From: Acidimicrobiaceae bacterium
Lineage (GTDB): Bacteria > Actinomycetota > Acidimicrobiia > Acidimicrobiales > RAAP-2
Direction of reading: 5' to 3'
DNA: 64,000 nucleotides
Assembly (NCBI GenBank): GCA_003151235.1
Contig: PLWZ01000072.1
Span: forward strand, 53,902-117,901
Shown: positions 25,030 to 34,170 of the stretch, one piece after another
Position numbering within the stretch: the stretch's first letter is position 1
Layout: the number at the start of each line of letters is the position of its first letter
Program-made: the position numbers and the translations under genes
Notes under the pieces: generated by a model
What the model was told of the DNA's origin: nothing
What the model saw: only the letters and a program-made list of their open reading frames with translations
Databases searched by the model: none

Positions 25030-25995
25030 ATGCCTGCGGTAACAGTCGATGACCTGCTCATCTTGGACCGGATCGAAGTTCCGGACCCGGCGAATCTGAC
25101 CGTCCGCCCCGTCAAGAGCGTGACGTCCGCCCCCTCGGGATTCGAGGGCGAGGGCTTCCCGGTCCGGCGCGCGTTCGCCGGCGTCGCTCTGGCGGACCTC
25201 GACCCGTTCGTCCACATGGACCAGATGGGCGAGGTTGACTACGGGCCCGGTGAGCCGAAGGGGACGGCCTGGCACCCCCACCGCGGGTTCGAGACCGTGA
25301 CCTACATGATCGACGGGATCTTTCAGCACCAGGACTCGATCGGCGGTGGCGGCATCATCACCGACGGGGCCACCCAGTGGATGACGGCCGGTTCGGGCAT
25401 CTTGCACATCGAGCGTCCGCCCGAGTCGCTCGTACTGAGCGGCGGACTGTTCCACGGCATCCAGCTGTGGGTGAACCTCCCGGCCGCCTCCAAGTGGACC
25501 GATCCCCGCTACCAGGACATCGAGCCGGACGCCGCGGCCCTGCTGTCGTCCCCCGACGGCGGGACCCTGGTCCGAGTGATCGCCGGCGAGGTGGCCGGCC
25601 ACCGGGGACCCGGACTGACCCACACCCCGATCGCGCTCGTGCACGCGACGCTGGCCCCCGGTTCACGCCTCGTGCTCCCGTGGTCGCCCGACTTCAACGC
25701 GCTCGCCTACGCCCTCGCCGGCCGGGGCACCGTCGGTGAGGACCGTCGTCCGTTCTCGATGGGTCAGCTGGCCGTCCACGGCCCCGGGGACGCGATCGTG
25801 CTCGAGGCAGACACGACGCAGGACTCCAACGTGGCCGCGCTCGATGTGCTCGTACTCGGGGGTGCCCCGATCCGCGAACCCGTCGCCGCGTACGGCCCGT
25901 TCGTGATGAACACGCGGGCCGAGCTCGCCCAGGCGTTCGAGGACTTCCAGGCCGGCCAGTTGGGCACCGTGCCGGCGGACCACATCGGGTCCTAG
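25030..25995 (+). CDS. Pirin family protein
   Basis: A bicupin protein of 321 residues. The N-terminal cupin has the pirin signature DPFVHMDQMGEV, then GTAWHPHRGFETVTYMIDG and MTAGSGILHIERP. These supply the three histidines and glutamate that bind iron in pirins. The C-terminal cupin follows (LVLPWSPDFNALAYALAGRG). Bacterial pirins act as quercetinases or as regulators of metabolic enzymes; the role here is open. ATG 25030 is fixed by AGGAGGT six bases upstream. The stop overlaps the stop of the convergent thioesterase gene through the palindrome CTAG. Confidence 0.92.
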   Translation: MPAVTVDDLLILDRIEVPDPANLTVRPVKSVTSAPSGFEGEGFPVRRAFAGVALADLDPFVHMDQMGEVDYGPGEPKGTAWHPHRGFETVTYMIDGIFQHQDSIGGGGIITDGATQWMTAGSGILHIERPPESLVLSGGLFHGIQLWVNLPAASKWTDPRYQDIEPDAAALLSSPDGGTLVRVIAGEVAGHRGPGLTHTPIALVHATLAPGSRLVLPWSPDFNALAYALAGRGTVGEDRRPFSMGQLAVHGPGDAIVLEADTTQDSNVAALDVLVLGGAPIREPVAAYGPFVMNTRAELAQAFEDFQAGQLGTVPADHIGS

Positions 25996-26468
25996 GCGCT
26001 GCCCTCGGCCCGGTGCAGCAGGAAGGTCCCGGTCGCCCGCGTGAACAGCTCGCCTTCCGCCGTCCGCACGGTCGCCTCGCCGTAGGCGACCTGCTTGGCC
26101 ATGCGGACCACCTCGCCCCGGAGGCGGTAGGTGGTGCCCTGGCTCGCCGCCCGCATGGTCTCGGTCTTGAGCTCGAGGGTGGCCCGCGCCCGGTCCCCCC
26201 GGGGCAGGGCCGCATTGATGGCGAAGTTGATGCACGCGTCGAGGAGCAGCGCGTGCACCCCGGCCTGGACGATGCCACCGGGGTTGCAGGCGAGCTCGGT
26301 CGGCGAGAACGACCCCTCCACCCAGCCGAGGTCCTCGCCGTCGACGCCGTAGGACTCGAGTGACCCGCCGACCTGACCGATGATCGGCATGCCGCCGTCG
26401 CCCAGCCATCGGTCCATGTCGCGGGCCGTGCGGGCCCCTGCCGATGTTGACCCGGCCGTGTCGCTCAT
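25992..26468 (-). CDS. Hotdog-fold thioesterase (PaaI-like)
   Basis: A 158-residue single-hotdog protein. The motif NPGGIVQAGVHALLLDACINFAINAALP corresponds to the catalytic HGG/Asp helix region of PaaI-type thioesterases, with Gln-Ala-Gly in place of His-Gly-Gly. It is followed by TLELKTETMRAAS and VVRMAKQVAYGEATV. It should hydrolyse an acyl- or aryl-CoA. ATG 26468 has no SD, so translation may be leaderless. Convergent with pirin with a four-base overlap of stops, and divergent from the thiolase gene 100 bases away. Confidence 0.8.
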   Translation of the reverse strand: MSDTAGSTSAGARTARDMDRWLGDGGMPIIGQVGGSLESYGVDGEDLGWVEGSFSPTELACNPGGIVQAGVHALLLDACINFAINAALPRGDRARATLELKTETMRAASQGTTYRLRGEVVRMAKQVAYGEATVRTAEGELFTRATGTFLLHRAEGSA

Positions 26469-26568
26469 CCGGGCGACGCTACACGTGGCCCGGACAGCCC
26501 CCCAAGGCGGCCGGATAGCATGACGCCGTCCGTGGCTGGGATGTACCGGCCGGCCGGAAGGAGAAGTC

Positions 26569-27747
26569 ATGACCACCGCTGTCATCGTCGACGCCGTTCG
26601 CACCCCCGGGGGGAAGCGCAACGGGAAGCTGCGCAACTGGCACGCCGTCGACCTGGCCTCCGAGCCGTTGAAGGCCCTCCAGGAGCGCAACGGGTTCGAC
26701 CCTGCCCAGATCGACGACGTCATCACCGGCTGCGTCATGCAGGTCGGGGAGCAATCCCTCAACATCGGGCGCTCGGCCGTCCTTGCGGCCGGGTGGCCCG
26801 AGTCGGTCCCGGCGACAACGGTTGACCGCCAGTGCGGGTCGTCCCAGCAGGCCGTCCACTTCGCCGCCCAGGGCGTCATGGCCGGTGCCTACGACATGGT
26901 CGTCGCCTCGGGGGTCGAGGCCATGACCCGGGTCCCGATGGGCGCATCGATCGTACGCGAGGTCGGCTTCCCGTTCGGCCCGCGGGTGAACGCTCGCTAC
27001 GCCCCGATCGGCGGCCTCGTCAGCCAGGGCATCGGCGCCGAGATGATCGCCGACCAGTGGAACCTCTCGCGCGAGGACCTCGACGCGTTCGGGGCCCGGA
27101 GCCAGCAACGGGCCGCCCGGGCCACCGCCGAGGGGCGGTTCGAGAACGAGATCATCGAGGTCGCGATCCGAGACGACGAGGGGAACGACACGCAAGAGAG
27201 CATCAAGGCCGACGAGGGGATCCGGCCGGACACGACGGCCGAGGTCCTGGCCGCGCTCAAGCCGGCCTTCAAGACCGACGGCAAGGTCACGGCCGGCAAC
27301 TCCTCCCAGATCACCGACGGGGCCTCGGCCGCGCTCATCATGAGCGAGGAGCGGGCCGCGTCGCTCGGCTACACCCCCCGGGCCCGGTTCGTCAGCTTCG
27401 CGGTCGCAGGCGCCGACCCCGTGACCATGCTGACCGGCCCGATCCCGGCCACCAAGAAGGTCCTCGAACGGGCCAAGCTGACCATCGAGGACATCGACGC
27501 CGTCGAGATCAACGAGGCGTTCGCCTCGGTCGTGTTGGCGTGGGAGAAGGAGTTCCACCCCGACATGGAGAAGGTCAACGTGAACGGCGGGGCGATCGCG
27601 CTCGGGCACCCGCTCGGAGCGTCCGGGGCCAAGCTGCTGGCCACCCTGCTCAACGAGCTCGAGCGGACCAGCGGCCGCTACGGCCTGCTCACCATGTGCG
27701 AGGGCGGTGGCTTGGCCAACGCCGTCATCATCGAGCGCCTGGGCTGA
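26569..27747 (+). CDS. Acetyl-CoA acetyltransferase (thiolase)
   Basis: A 392-residue thiolase. Catalytic residues are all present: Cys89 in DRQCGSSQQAV, His347 in GGAIALGHPLGASGAK, Cys377 in MCEGGGLANA, and the NEAFASV motif. It condenses two acetyl-CoA or cleaves beta-ketoacyl-CoA in fatty-acid degradation. The SD GGAAGGAGAAGTC precedes ATG 26569. The adjacent divergent thioesterase suggests a shared acyl-CoA role, but no other beta-oxidation gene is near, and biosynthetic and degradative roles cannot be separated from sequence. Confidence 0.95.
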   Translation: MTTAVIVDAVRTPGGKRNGKLRNWHAVDLASEPLKALQERNGFDPAQIDDVITGCVMQVGEQSLNIGRSAVLAAGWPESVPATTVDRQCGSSQQAVHFAAQGVMAGAYDMVVASGVEAMTRVPMGASIVREVGFPFGPRVNARYAPIGGLVSQGIGAEMIADQWNLSREDLDAFGARSQQRAARATAEGRFENEIIEVAIRDDEGNDTQESIKADEGIRPDTTAEVLAALKPAFKTDGKVTAGNSSQITDGASAALIMSEERAASLGYTPRARFVSFAVAGADPVTMLTGPIPATKKVLERAKLTIEDIDAVEINEAFASVVLAWEKEFHPDMEKVNVNGGAIALGHPLGASGAKLLATLLNELERTSGRYGLLTMCEGGGLANAVIIERLG

Positions 27748-27762
27748 GCTCCCCCGAGGGGG

Positions 27763-28095
27763 TCAGTGATAGCGCGTCGCCATCATGAAGGCGACGAAGA
27801 TGACCACCAGGCCTGCGACCAGGTACCAGATCGACACCGATCCCGGCAGCACGGTCAGGTAGTTGAGCAGGATCATCAAGACCCCGAAGATCATGAGGAA
27901 CAGCATCGACGGTCCGAACCAGCGCGCGCTGCGACGGATCTCCTTCGGGATCGGCCGGGTGTAGCGACCGCTCTGCTCCGGCGGCGTGTAGCGGCCCACG
28001 CCGCCGGTCGGGGCCGCTGCCTTGGCGGTGGCCCGCCCCTCGGAACGCCCCTTGCGCTGGGCGCGCCCGGGCCCGCTGGTGGTCTTGGGAGCCAT
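27763..28095 (-). CDS. crgA: Cell division protein CrgA
   Basis: A 110-residue protein with a basic, disordered N-terminus, the GRYTPPEQSGRYTRPIPKEIRRSARW linker and two membrane spans (MLFLMIFGVLMILLNYL and YLVAGLVVIFVAFMMATRYH), ending in the ATRYH variant of the family's MRWH tail. CrgA inhibits or times septal ring assembly in Streptomyces and binds FtsZ, FtsI and the wall machinery in mycobacteria. It lies beside trpG and pknB exactly as in mycobacteria. The N-terminal tail is longer than in M. tuberculosis. Confidence 0.92.
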   Translation of the reverse strand: MAPKTTSGPGRAQRKGRSEGRATAKAAAPTGGVGRYTPPEQSGRYTRPIPKEIRRSARWFGPSMLFLMIFGVLMILLNYLTVLPGSVSIWYLVAGLVVIFVAFMMATRYH

Positions 28096-28130
28096 GGCTC
28101 GACACTAGCGATTGGAGCCCACCCATTACC

Positions 28131-28724
28131 ATGGCGCCCACCATGGGGTCCCGGGTCCTGCTCATCGACAACTACGACTCGTTCGTCTACAACCTGGTCC
28201 AAGAGCTCGGAGAGCTCGGCGCCGAGCCGGCCGTCTTCCGCAACGACGCCATCGACATGGACGGCATCCGTGCGGCCGCGCCCGACGCCATCGTCATCTC
28301 GCCGGGCCCCGGGCGCCCCGAGTCGGCCGGCGTGAGCATGGAGGTGGTCCGGACGTTCGCCGGCGAGATCCCGATCCTCGGCGTGTGCCTCGGCCACCAG
28401 TGCATCGGCGAGGTCTACGGCGGCCGGACCGTCTCGGCACCGACCCTCATGCACGGGAAGACCTCGCAGATCCACCACAACGGCACCGGGGTCTTCGCCG
28501 GGCTACCCGATCCGTTCGTCGCGACCCGCTATCACTCCCTGGTCATCGAGCCCGGGTCGGTGCCCGACGTGCTCGAGGTCACCGCCCGGACGAGCGACGG
28601 CGTCGTTATGGGCCTGCGCCACCGCGAGCTGGCCGTCGAGGGGGTCCAGTTCCACCCCGAGTCGATCCTCACGCCGTCGGGGCCCAACCTGCTCGCGAAC
28701 TTCCTGGGCCAGCTGGTCTCCTGA
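28131..28724 (+). CDS. trpG: Glutamine amidotransferase of anthranilate / aminodeoxychorismate synthase
   Basis: Class I glutamine amidotransferase, 197 residues. The nucleophile is Cys86 in GVCLGHQ; the other triad members are His175 and Glu177 in VQFHPES. It releases ammonia from glutamine for chorismate amination with TrpE or PabB, neither of which is nearby. In actinobacteria this lone gene often serves both tryptophan and folate synthesis, so trpG and pabA are equally valid names. The start may be ATG 28143 (MGSRVLLIDNYDSF), which is closer to the usual N-terminus. Divergent from crgA and convergent with pknB. Confidence 0.93.
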   Translation: MAPTMGSRVLLIDNYDSFVYNLVQELGELGAEPAVFRNDAIDMDGIRAAAPDAIVISPGPGRPESAGVSMEVVRTFAGEIPILGVCLGHQCIGEVYGGRTVSAPTLMHGKTSQIHHNGTGVFAGLPDPFVATRYHSLVIEPGSVPDVLEVTARTSDGVVMGLRHRELAVEGVQFHPESILTPSGPNLLANFLGQLVS

Positions 28725-28745
28725 CCCGCCGGGTGTGGTGCCCGG

Positions 28746-30656
28746 CTAGGTCGTCGTCGTCGTCGTCGTCGTCGGCGACGGCGAGCTGCAGACGGTGATG
28801 GTGACGGTCGCCGGGAGGTTGACCTGGGTTCCGGCGGCCGGGCTCTGGTCGGTCACGTTCCCGTTCTGAGACGGGTTGCACGTCGTCGTGCTGGCCACCT
28901 GCACGGTCAGGCCCTGGCCCTGGAGCACACCCGTGGCGTCCATCTGGCTCTGCCCGATCACGCCCTGGACGACGACCGAACAGTCCCCGGTCGAGATGGT
29001 GAGGCCGACCGAAGAACCCCGGCCCACCTGGGTGCCCGCGGGCGGATTGGAGCCCGAGACCTGTCCGGAGGGGGTGGAGTTCGAGCACGCCGAGTTCTGC
29101 GAGCCGACGCTGAGGCCGGCGTCGGTGAGCGAGATGGAGGCCTGCGCGGGCGTCTCGTTGACGAGGCTGGGCACCCCGACCTGGTTGGTCGGGTTGGGGA
29201 GCGAGATGACCACGGTTTTGCCGTTCCGGACCTTCGTGCCGGCCGCCGGCGTCTGGGACAACACGACGTTCTGTTGACCGCCGCTGCTCACAAATTTCAC
29301 CTTGGCGTTCAAATGGGCGTTCGAGATCAGCACCTCCGCCGTCTCGAGCTCCTGGCCGACCACCTGGGGCACCTGCGTCTCAGCCTCGCCCGCGCTGACC
29401 ACCAGATTGACGACCGCCTTCTTCGACACGCTGGTGCCCGGTGCGGGGTCGGTCCGCACGACGGTGCCGACCGCCGCGGTGTTGGCGGAGTTGGTGGTGG
29501 TTCCGATGACCAGGCCCTTGGCCGTCAGGATCGACGTCGCCTGGGCAACCGGCTTGCCCACGACGTCGGGCAGCGCGAACCCCCCCGCGAACGTGTTGAC
29601 GAGGAGGTAGGCGACGACGGCCAGCGCGGCCAGCAACAAGACCAGCAACGCGATCCAGCCCTTGCCCCGGCGTTTTTCCCCCGTCTTTTGCTCCCGCGAG
29701 CGACTGATGATGCGGGGGAACGGCCCGGTGCGGGGGGAGGCGTCGACCGCCTGGGTGGCCCCGACGGCTCCGATCACGCCGGTGACCGCGTTGGCGCCGT
29801 TGGCCGGCGACGCCACGACGGGCTGGCCGCCCAGGAAGCGGAGCAGGTCGGCCCGGAAGTCCTCGGCGTTGTCGTAGCGCTGGTCGGGTGTCTTCGCCAT
29901 GGCCTTCATGGTCACGGCCTCGAGCTCGACCGGGATCGTCTCGAGCAGATCGCGGGGCATCGGTGGGAGGTCCCGGACGTGCTTGCCCGCCACCGAGACG
30001 GGCGTGTCACCGAGGAACGGGGGCCGGCCGGCCAGCATCTCGAACAGCACGACGCCGAGGGAGTAGATGTCGGTCCGGGCGTCCACCCCGATCCCCTCGG
30101 CCTGCTCGGGCGAGAAGTAGGTCGCCGTCCCCATCACGGCGCCGGTCTGGGTGAGGCTCTCCTCGGTGTTGATCGCCCGCGCGATCCCGAAGTCGGTGAC
30201 CTTCACCCCGCCGTCCTCGGTGATGAGGACGTTGCCCGGCTTGATGTCGCGGTGGACCACGCCGTGGCGGTGGGCGGAGGCGAGCGCCGCCGCGACCTGC
30301 GCGGCGATCTCGGCTGCCCTGGTCGGGTCGAGCGGGCCGGACTCGCGCAGCACCGCCGACAGCGCGCGGCCGTCGACGAACTCCATGACGATGAAGTACG
30401 AGCCCGAGTCCTCGCCCCAGTCGAACACCGGGACGATGTTGGGATGGGAGAGCTTGGCGGCGTTCTGTGCCTCACGGCGGAACCGCTCCACGAACGCCCG
30501 GTCCACCGAGAGTTCGGGGAAGAGGACCTTGAGGGCCACCGGGCGGTCGAGCAGCCGGTCACGGGCCCGGTAGACCTCGGCCATGCCCCCGCGGGCGATC
30601 AGATGGGTCAGCTCGTAGCGTTCCGAGAACACGCGGGGCACTTCGACGGGCTGCAT
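28746..30656 (-). CDS. pknB: Ser/Thr protein kinase with four PASTA domains
   Basis: A 636-residue PknB-type kinase. The kinase domain (about 14-275) has the GGMAEVY loop, catalytic Lys43, HRD Asp137, DFG Asp155 and threonines in the activation segment (Thr171, Thr177). A juxtamembrane basic stretch leads to one span at about 334-354. Four extracellular PASTA repeats (362 to ~625) bind muropeptides or lipid II. An eight-threonine tail is encoded by a run of ACG codons. It controls wall synthesis and division; known substrates include CwlM, MurJ and FhaA, homologues of which lie in this window. The neighbouring pknA found in other actinobacteria is absent. Confidence 0.95.
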   Translation of the reverse strand: MQPVEVPRVFSERYELTHLIARGGMAEVYRARDRLLDRPVALKVLFPELSVDRAFVERFRREAQNAAKLSHPNIVPVFDWGEDSGSYFIVMEFVDGRALSAVLRESGPLDPTRAAEIAAQVAAALASAHRHGVVHRDIKPGNVLITEDGGVKVTDFGIARAINTEESLTQTGAVMGTATYFSPEQAEGIGVDARTDIYSLGVVLFEMLAGRPPFLGDTPVSVAGKHVRDLPPMPRDLLETIPVELEAVTMKAMAKTPDQRYDNAEDFRADLLRFLGGQPVVASPANGANAVTGVIGAVGATQAVDASPRTGPFPRIISRSREQKTGEKRRGKGWIALLVLLLAALAVVAYLLVNTFAGGFALPDVVGKPVAQATSILTAKGLVIGTTTNSANTAAVGTVVRTDPAPGTSVSKKAVVNLVVSAGEAETQVPQVVGQELETAEVLISNAHLNAKVKFVSSGGQQNVVLSQTPAAGTKVRNGKTVVISLPNPTNQVGVPSLVNETPAQASISLTDAGLSVGSQNSACSNSTPSGQVSGSNPPAGTQVGRGSSVGLTISTGDCSVVVQGVIGQSQMDATGVLQGQGLTVQVASTTTCNPSQNGNVTDQSPAAGTQVNLPATVTITVCSSPSPTTTTTTTT

Positions 30657-30732
30657 GGCGGTCAGAGCCTACGCGTCCGCGCGCGGCGCCTAAGGCGACC
30701 GCGAAGGGTCCCGTGGGTAGCTCGGTGGTGGG

Positions 30733-32277
30733 TCATCCGAGGGCGGCCTCGAGCATCTTCAGCACGATCGGCCCGGCGACCGTGGCCCCCTGGGTGCTCG
30801 TCGGCTGGTAGGGGACGACCACCGCGATCGCGACCTTGGGGGCGCTCGCCGGCGCGAAGCCGATCATCCAGTCGTGCACCGACGTGATCGCATTGTTGAT
30901 CTCGATCTGGGCGGTGCCGGTCTTGACGGCCACATCGAGAGAGGACGGGAACCCGTCACCGGACGCGGTTCCCGACGTCGCCACCGCCTGCATCAGCGGG
31001 ATAACCTGCGCGGCGGCCTGCGGCGACGTGGCCTGCTTCCAGACGGTGGGCTTGTAGGTCTCGACCACCTGGCCTTGCGAGTTGGTGATCTTCTCCAAGA
31101 AGTGGGGGGTCATGACCGCTCCCCCGTTGGCGATGCCCGCCGCGATCAGCGCGTTCTGGAGGGCGGTCGTCTCCACGTCCTGCTGCCCGAACGCCGAGTA
31201 GGCCTGGCCCGGGATGCCGACGCATTCCGGGGAGGCCGGATTGCAGCCCGGACTCATGTCCTCGGCGGTCGGGTACGCGGACGGCTGCACCAAACCTTCC
31301 GGGCTGATGTCGAGCGGGGGCCGCGAGTTCAACCCGAACAGGGCGGCCTGCTCGGCCAGCGTGTCGCCACCGAGGAGAAGACCGAGCTTGGCGAAGCCGG
31401 GGTCGCAGGACTCCGGCAGCATTATTTGCAGCGTGCCCCCGCACGCGGCGGCCGCAAATGCGGTGTCGGCGTCGTTGCAGATCTGTTGGTTGGTGTCGGG
31501 AATGCCCGTGAGGCACGGCACGACCGGGAGATTGATTGTGGCCAGGTCGGGGCGCAGGTTGTAGATCGCCGCGGTGGTGAGCACCTTGGCCGTGGAGCCG
31601 GGCTGCAGCGCGTTGTACGTGGCCATCGGGTAGAAGGGAATGAAGCCCTCGGCGTCGGGCAGGTGATAAAGGTTGCGAGCTTCTGTCTCGGTCGTCGGGT
31701 CAAGCGACACGAGCGGCGCCGGGTCGTACGTCGGGGTCGACGCCATGGCCAGGATCGCGCCGGTGCTCGGGTTGAGGATCACGATTGCCCCGTCCTTGTT
31801 GGGCCCGGGGAGGCTGTTCAGCGCGTTCACGGCGTCCTGTTGCAGCGTCGGGTCGAGGGTCAGCGTGATGTCGTCGGTGGTCGGCGGCGGGGGCGACAGC
31901 AGCTGGCTCAATGTCTGCGCGGGCGTCTTGTGGAGGCCGAGTTGGGCGCTGTAGTACGGATCGATCCCGGTGTCGCAGTAGAACGGCGAGCACGTCCCGA
32001 TGAGCTGGGAGAACAGCGCCCCGGTCGGATACCGGCGCTGCCATTGATAGGTGTCCGAACCCTTGGGTGCGACCCGGACGGAGTCGGCGAGCACCGTGCC
32101 GTCCGCTGCGAAGATCTCGCCGCGCTGGTTGTTGAAGTCCGGGACCCGGTTGACCGGGTTGCTGGGGGACGTCGACAGGGCCGACGCCTTGCGGAACTGG
32201 ATGTTGGTCAGCTGCACGATGACGAGGCCGAAGCACAGGATCAGCACGACACCCAGCCATCGGATCCGGCGACCCAC
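30733..32277 (-). CDS. pbpA: Class B penicillin-binding protein (PbpA-type transpeptidase)
   Basis: A 514-residue peptidoglycan transpeptidase with an N-terminal anchor (WLGVVLILCFGLVIVQL). The active serine motif is PGSTAK (Ser228, Lys231) and the KTG motif is KTGTAQ (451-453). The middle SxN motif reads Ser289-Cys290-Asp291, an unusual aspartate where asparagine is standard. Several cysteines in the extracellular domain may form disulfides. The GTG start follows the pstP stop directly (TAG|GTG). In related genomes rodA, its glycosyltransferase partner, lies between these genes; here it is missing, so the partner must be encoded elsewhere. Confidence 0.93.
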   Translation of the reverse strand: MGRRIRWLGVVLILCFGLVIVQLTNIQFRKASALSTSPSNPVNRVPDFNNQRGEIFAADGTVLADSVRVAPKGSDTYQWQRRYPTGALFSQLIGTCSPFYCDTGIDPYYSAQLGLHKTPAQTLSQLLSPPPPTTDDITLTLDPTLQQDAVNALNSLPGPNKDGAIVILNPSTGAILAMASTPTYDPAPLVSLDPTTETEARNLYHLPDAEGFIPFYPMATYNALQPGSTAKVLTTAAIYNLRPDLATINLPVVPCLTGIPDTNQQICNDADTAFAAAACGGTLQIMLPESCDPGFAKLGLLLGGDTLAEQAALFGLNSRPPLDISPEGLVQPSAYPTAEDMSPGCNPASPECVGIPGQAYSAFGQQDVETTALQNALIAAGIANGGAVMTPHFLEKITNSQGQVVETYKPTVWKQATSPQAAAQVIPLMQAVATSGTASGDGFPSSLDVAVKTGTAQIEINNAITSVHDWMIGFAPASAPKVAIAVVVPYQPTSTQGATVAGPIVLKMLEAALG

Positions 32278-33660
32278 CTACCCGCTCCCCAGCGGCGTGG
32301 CGTCCTGCTGCGCGATGAACTCCTGGTGGAGGTTGGCGATGTACCGCTCGCCCGCCTTGAGCGACGGTTCGTTGACCGTCTGGCGGAGCACCGGCAGCCG
32401 GAACGAGAGCACATCTGTCGTCGTCACCCCGGTCAGGTCCAACAATTTCGGCTTGAACCCGAGGAATCCCCCCTGGCGGCCCTGGTACACCGCGAGGTGG
32501 CCATGGTCGACTGCGACGTACCAGTTGTCCATCGAGTACCAACGGACGACGGCGATCCCGCCCGCCGGCACCGCGAGGATCAGCAGGAAGAACAGGACGA
32601 CCCGAACCGTGATGCGCCTCGGGACACCCATACGACGTCGGCGCTCGCGCCTCGTTTCCGTGGGCTGGGGAGCGACCTCCTTGGGAGGCGGCCGATACTC
32701 GGGAGGCGGAAGGGTCCGGACCGCCGAGGTGATCGGCGCCGCGACGAACACGTCGCTGCCGGCCGGTTTGGTCGGGGGTACAACGGCGGCGGCCCGAGGT
32801 TCCACCGACGGCGCGGGCGGCGGCACCGTCAGAACCGGCCCGGTCTCGGGCTCGGCCGGCGGAGCCTCGGGCATCGCTCCCGCCGCGCCGGTCATCGTCA
32901 CGCGGGACACGACCGATGGTTCGGCGTTCCCGTCCTCGCCGACGAGCACGTCGACCACGACGACGGTGACGTTGTCGTTGCCCCCGTGGGCGTTGGCGCG
33001 GTCAACGAGGGCTCGAGCGGCCTTTCGAGGATCCTTCACCGAGTGCAAGACCTGGCTGATCTGCTCGACATTGACCTCGTTGGTGAGACCGTCGCTGCAC
33101 AGGAGCAGCCGGTCGCCGCTTTTCACGTGCAGCTGCCACAGGTCGACGTCGACATCCGGCCCGACCCCGAGCGCCCTCGTCAGGATGTGCCGGTGTGGGT
33201 GGGTCTCGGCCTCCGCCTCGGTCATCTCGCCATGCCGTACCCGCTCCTCGGCCAGGCTGTGGTCGGCGGTGACCTGCCGGACCATGCCACCCGACATGAG
33301 ATAGGCGCGGGAGTCCCCGACGTTGGCCAGGCACATGACGTCCCGTCCGTCGGTGCCGACGGTGAGCCCGGCTGCGGCGAGCGTGGTGCCCATTCCCCGG
33401 AGCTCATCGACCCGCAGGCTCTGTTCCCAGATCGCCGCGTTGGCGGCCACGAAGGCTTCCCGGAGTCCGGCGATCGTCGGGTTGCGGTCGTACGCCCGCT
33501 CAAGGGTCTCGACCGCCACCCGTGCGGCCACCTCCCCGCCCACGTGGCCCCCCATGCCGTCGGCGACGGCGAAGAGGTTGTCCCCGGCCGACGCCCGGTC
33601 CTCGTTGCTGTCGCGCGCCCGCCCGATGTCGGTGGCCACTCCCGAACGCAGGACCGTCAT
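32278..33660 (-). CDS. pstP: PP2C-type Ser/Thr protein phosphatase
   Basis: A 460-residue PP2C phosphatase. The catalytic domain (about 5-240) has VADGMGGH with metal-binding Asp34, LANVGDSRAY, LLLCSDGLTNEV and GGNDNVTVVVV. A long proline/alanine-rich linker, one span (about 347-369) and a ~90-residue extracytoplasmic domain follow. It dephosphorylates PknB and its targets. Its start overlaps the stop of fhaB by four bases (ATGA) and its stop abuts pbpA, so fhaA-fhaB-pstP-pbpA-pknB reads as one operon. Confidence 0.95.
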   Translation of the reverse strand: MTVLRSGVATDIGRARDSNEDRASAGDNLFAVADGMGGHVGGEVAARVAVETLERAYDRNPTIAGLREAFVAANAAIWEQSLRVDELRGMGTTLAAAGLTVGTDGRDVMCLANVGDSRAYLMSGGMVRQVTADHSLAEERVRHGEMTEAEAETHPHRHILTRALGVGPDVDVDLWQLHVKSGDRLLLCSDGLTNEVNVEQISQVLHSVKDPRKAARALVDRANAHGGNDNVTVVVVDVLVGEDGNAEPSVVSRVTMTGAAGAMPEAPPAEPETGPVLTVPPPAPSVEPRAAAVVPPTKPAGSDVFVAAPITSAVRTLPPPEYRPPPKEVAPQPTETRRERRRRMGVPRRITVRVVLFFLLILAVPAGGIAVVRWYSMDNWYVAVDHGHLAVYQGRQGGFLGFKPKLLDLTGVTTTDVLSFRLPVLRQTVNEPSLKAGERYIANLHQEFIAQQDATPLGSG

Positions 33661-34157
33661 CGTCGAACCTCGAAGACGGTCGCGCCGATCTGAAGCAGGT
33701 CACCCTTGGCCAGCCGTGAAGGTTGGGAGATCCGCTCCGAGTTGACGAAGGTGCCGTTGGTCGACCCGAGGTCCTCGACCCAGATCTGCCCGCCGCTCCG
33801 GTACAGGCGCGCGTGCACGGTCGAACTGTAAGAGTCGTACGTCGTCGGGATCGCGCAGCCGTTCGAGCGCCCGACGGTCACTTCACCGTCGAGCTCGTAG
33901 ATGGTGCCTTCGTATTGCCGGGGTTCGATCACCTCGAGATGCAGCTGCTTGCTAGATCGGGATTCCCTCGGCCTTCCCCGGACCTCGTTTTCATCGGCCT
34001 TTCTCTCCGCCCGGCGTTGGGCGCGTGTGGGCCCGGCCGGGCGGACCTCCACGAACACTGCGCGGATGACCCGGAGGAAGAAAAGGAAGATCAGCGCGAC
34101 AACCAGCCACTGGAGCGGTCGGATGATCGCCGAGTAGTTAGTTCCTACGATGAACAC
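33657..34157 (-). CDS. fhaB: FHA-domain protein FhaB (FipA-like)
   Basis: A 166-residue protein: N-terminal span (LQWLVVALIFLFFLRVIRAVF), a basic linker and a C-terminal FHA phosphothreonine-binding domain. Hallmarks of that domain are VTVGRSNGCAI, STVHARL and DLGSTNGTFVN. In mycobacteria FhaB links kinase signalling to the division protein FtsZ/FtsQ complex. The start is GTG 34157. It sits between fhaA and pstP with a four-base overlap into pstP. Confidence 0.92.
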   Translation of the reverse strand: MFIVGTNYSAIIRPLQWLVVALIFLFFLRVIRAVFVEVRPAGPTRAQRRAERKADENEVRGRPRESRSSKQLHLEVIEPRQYEGTIYELDGEVTVGRSNGCAIPTTYDSYSSTVHARLYRSGGQIWVEDLGSTNGTFVNSERISQPSRLAKGDLLQIGATVFEVRR

Positions 34158-34170
34158 CGGGCGTTCACCG

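Noticed and set aside
29274..30887. A 537-codon open frame on the plus strand
   Set aside because: Antisense to pknB; low-complexity composition.
30874..33693. A 939-codon open frame on the plus strand
   Set aside because: It is antisense to pbpA and pstP, whose motifs are unambiguous. The translation is Arg/Gly/Val/His-rich shadow text, common in high-GC DNA.
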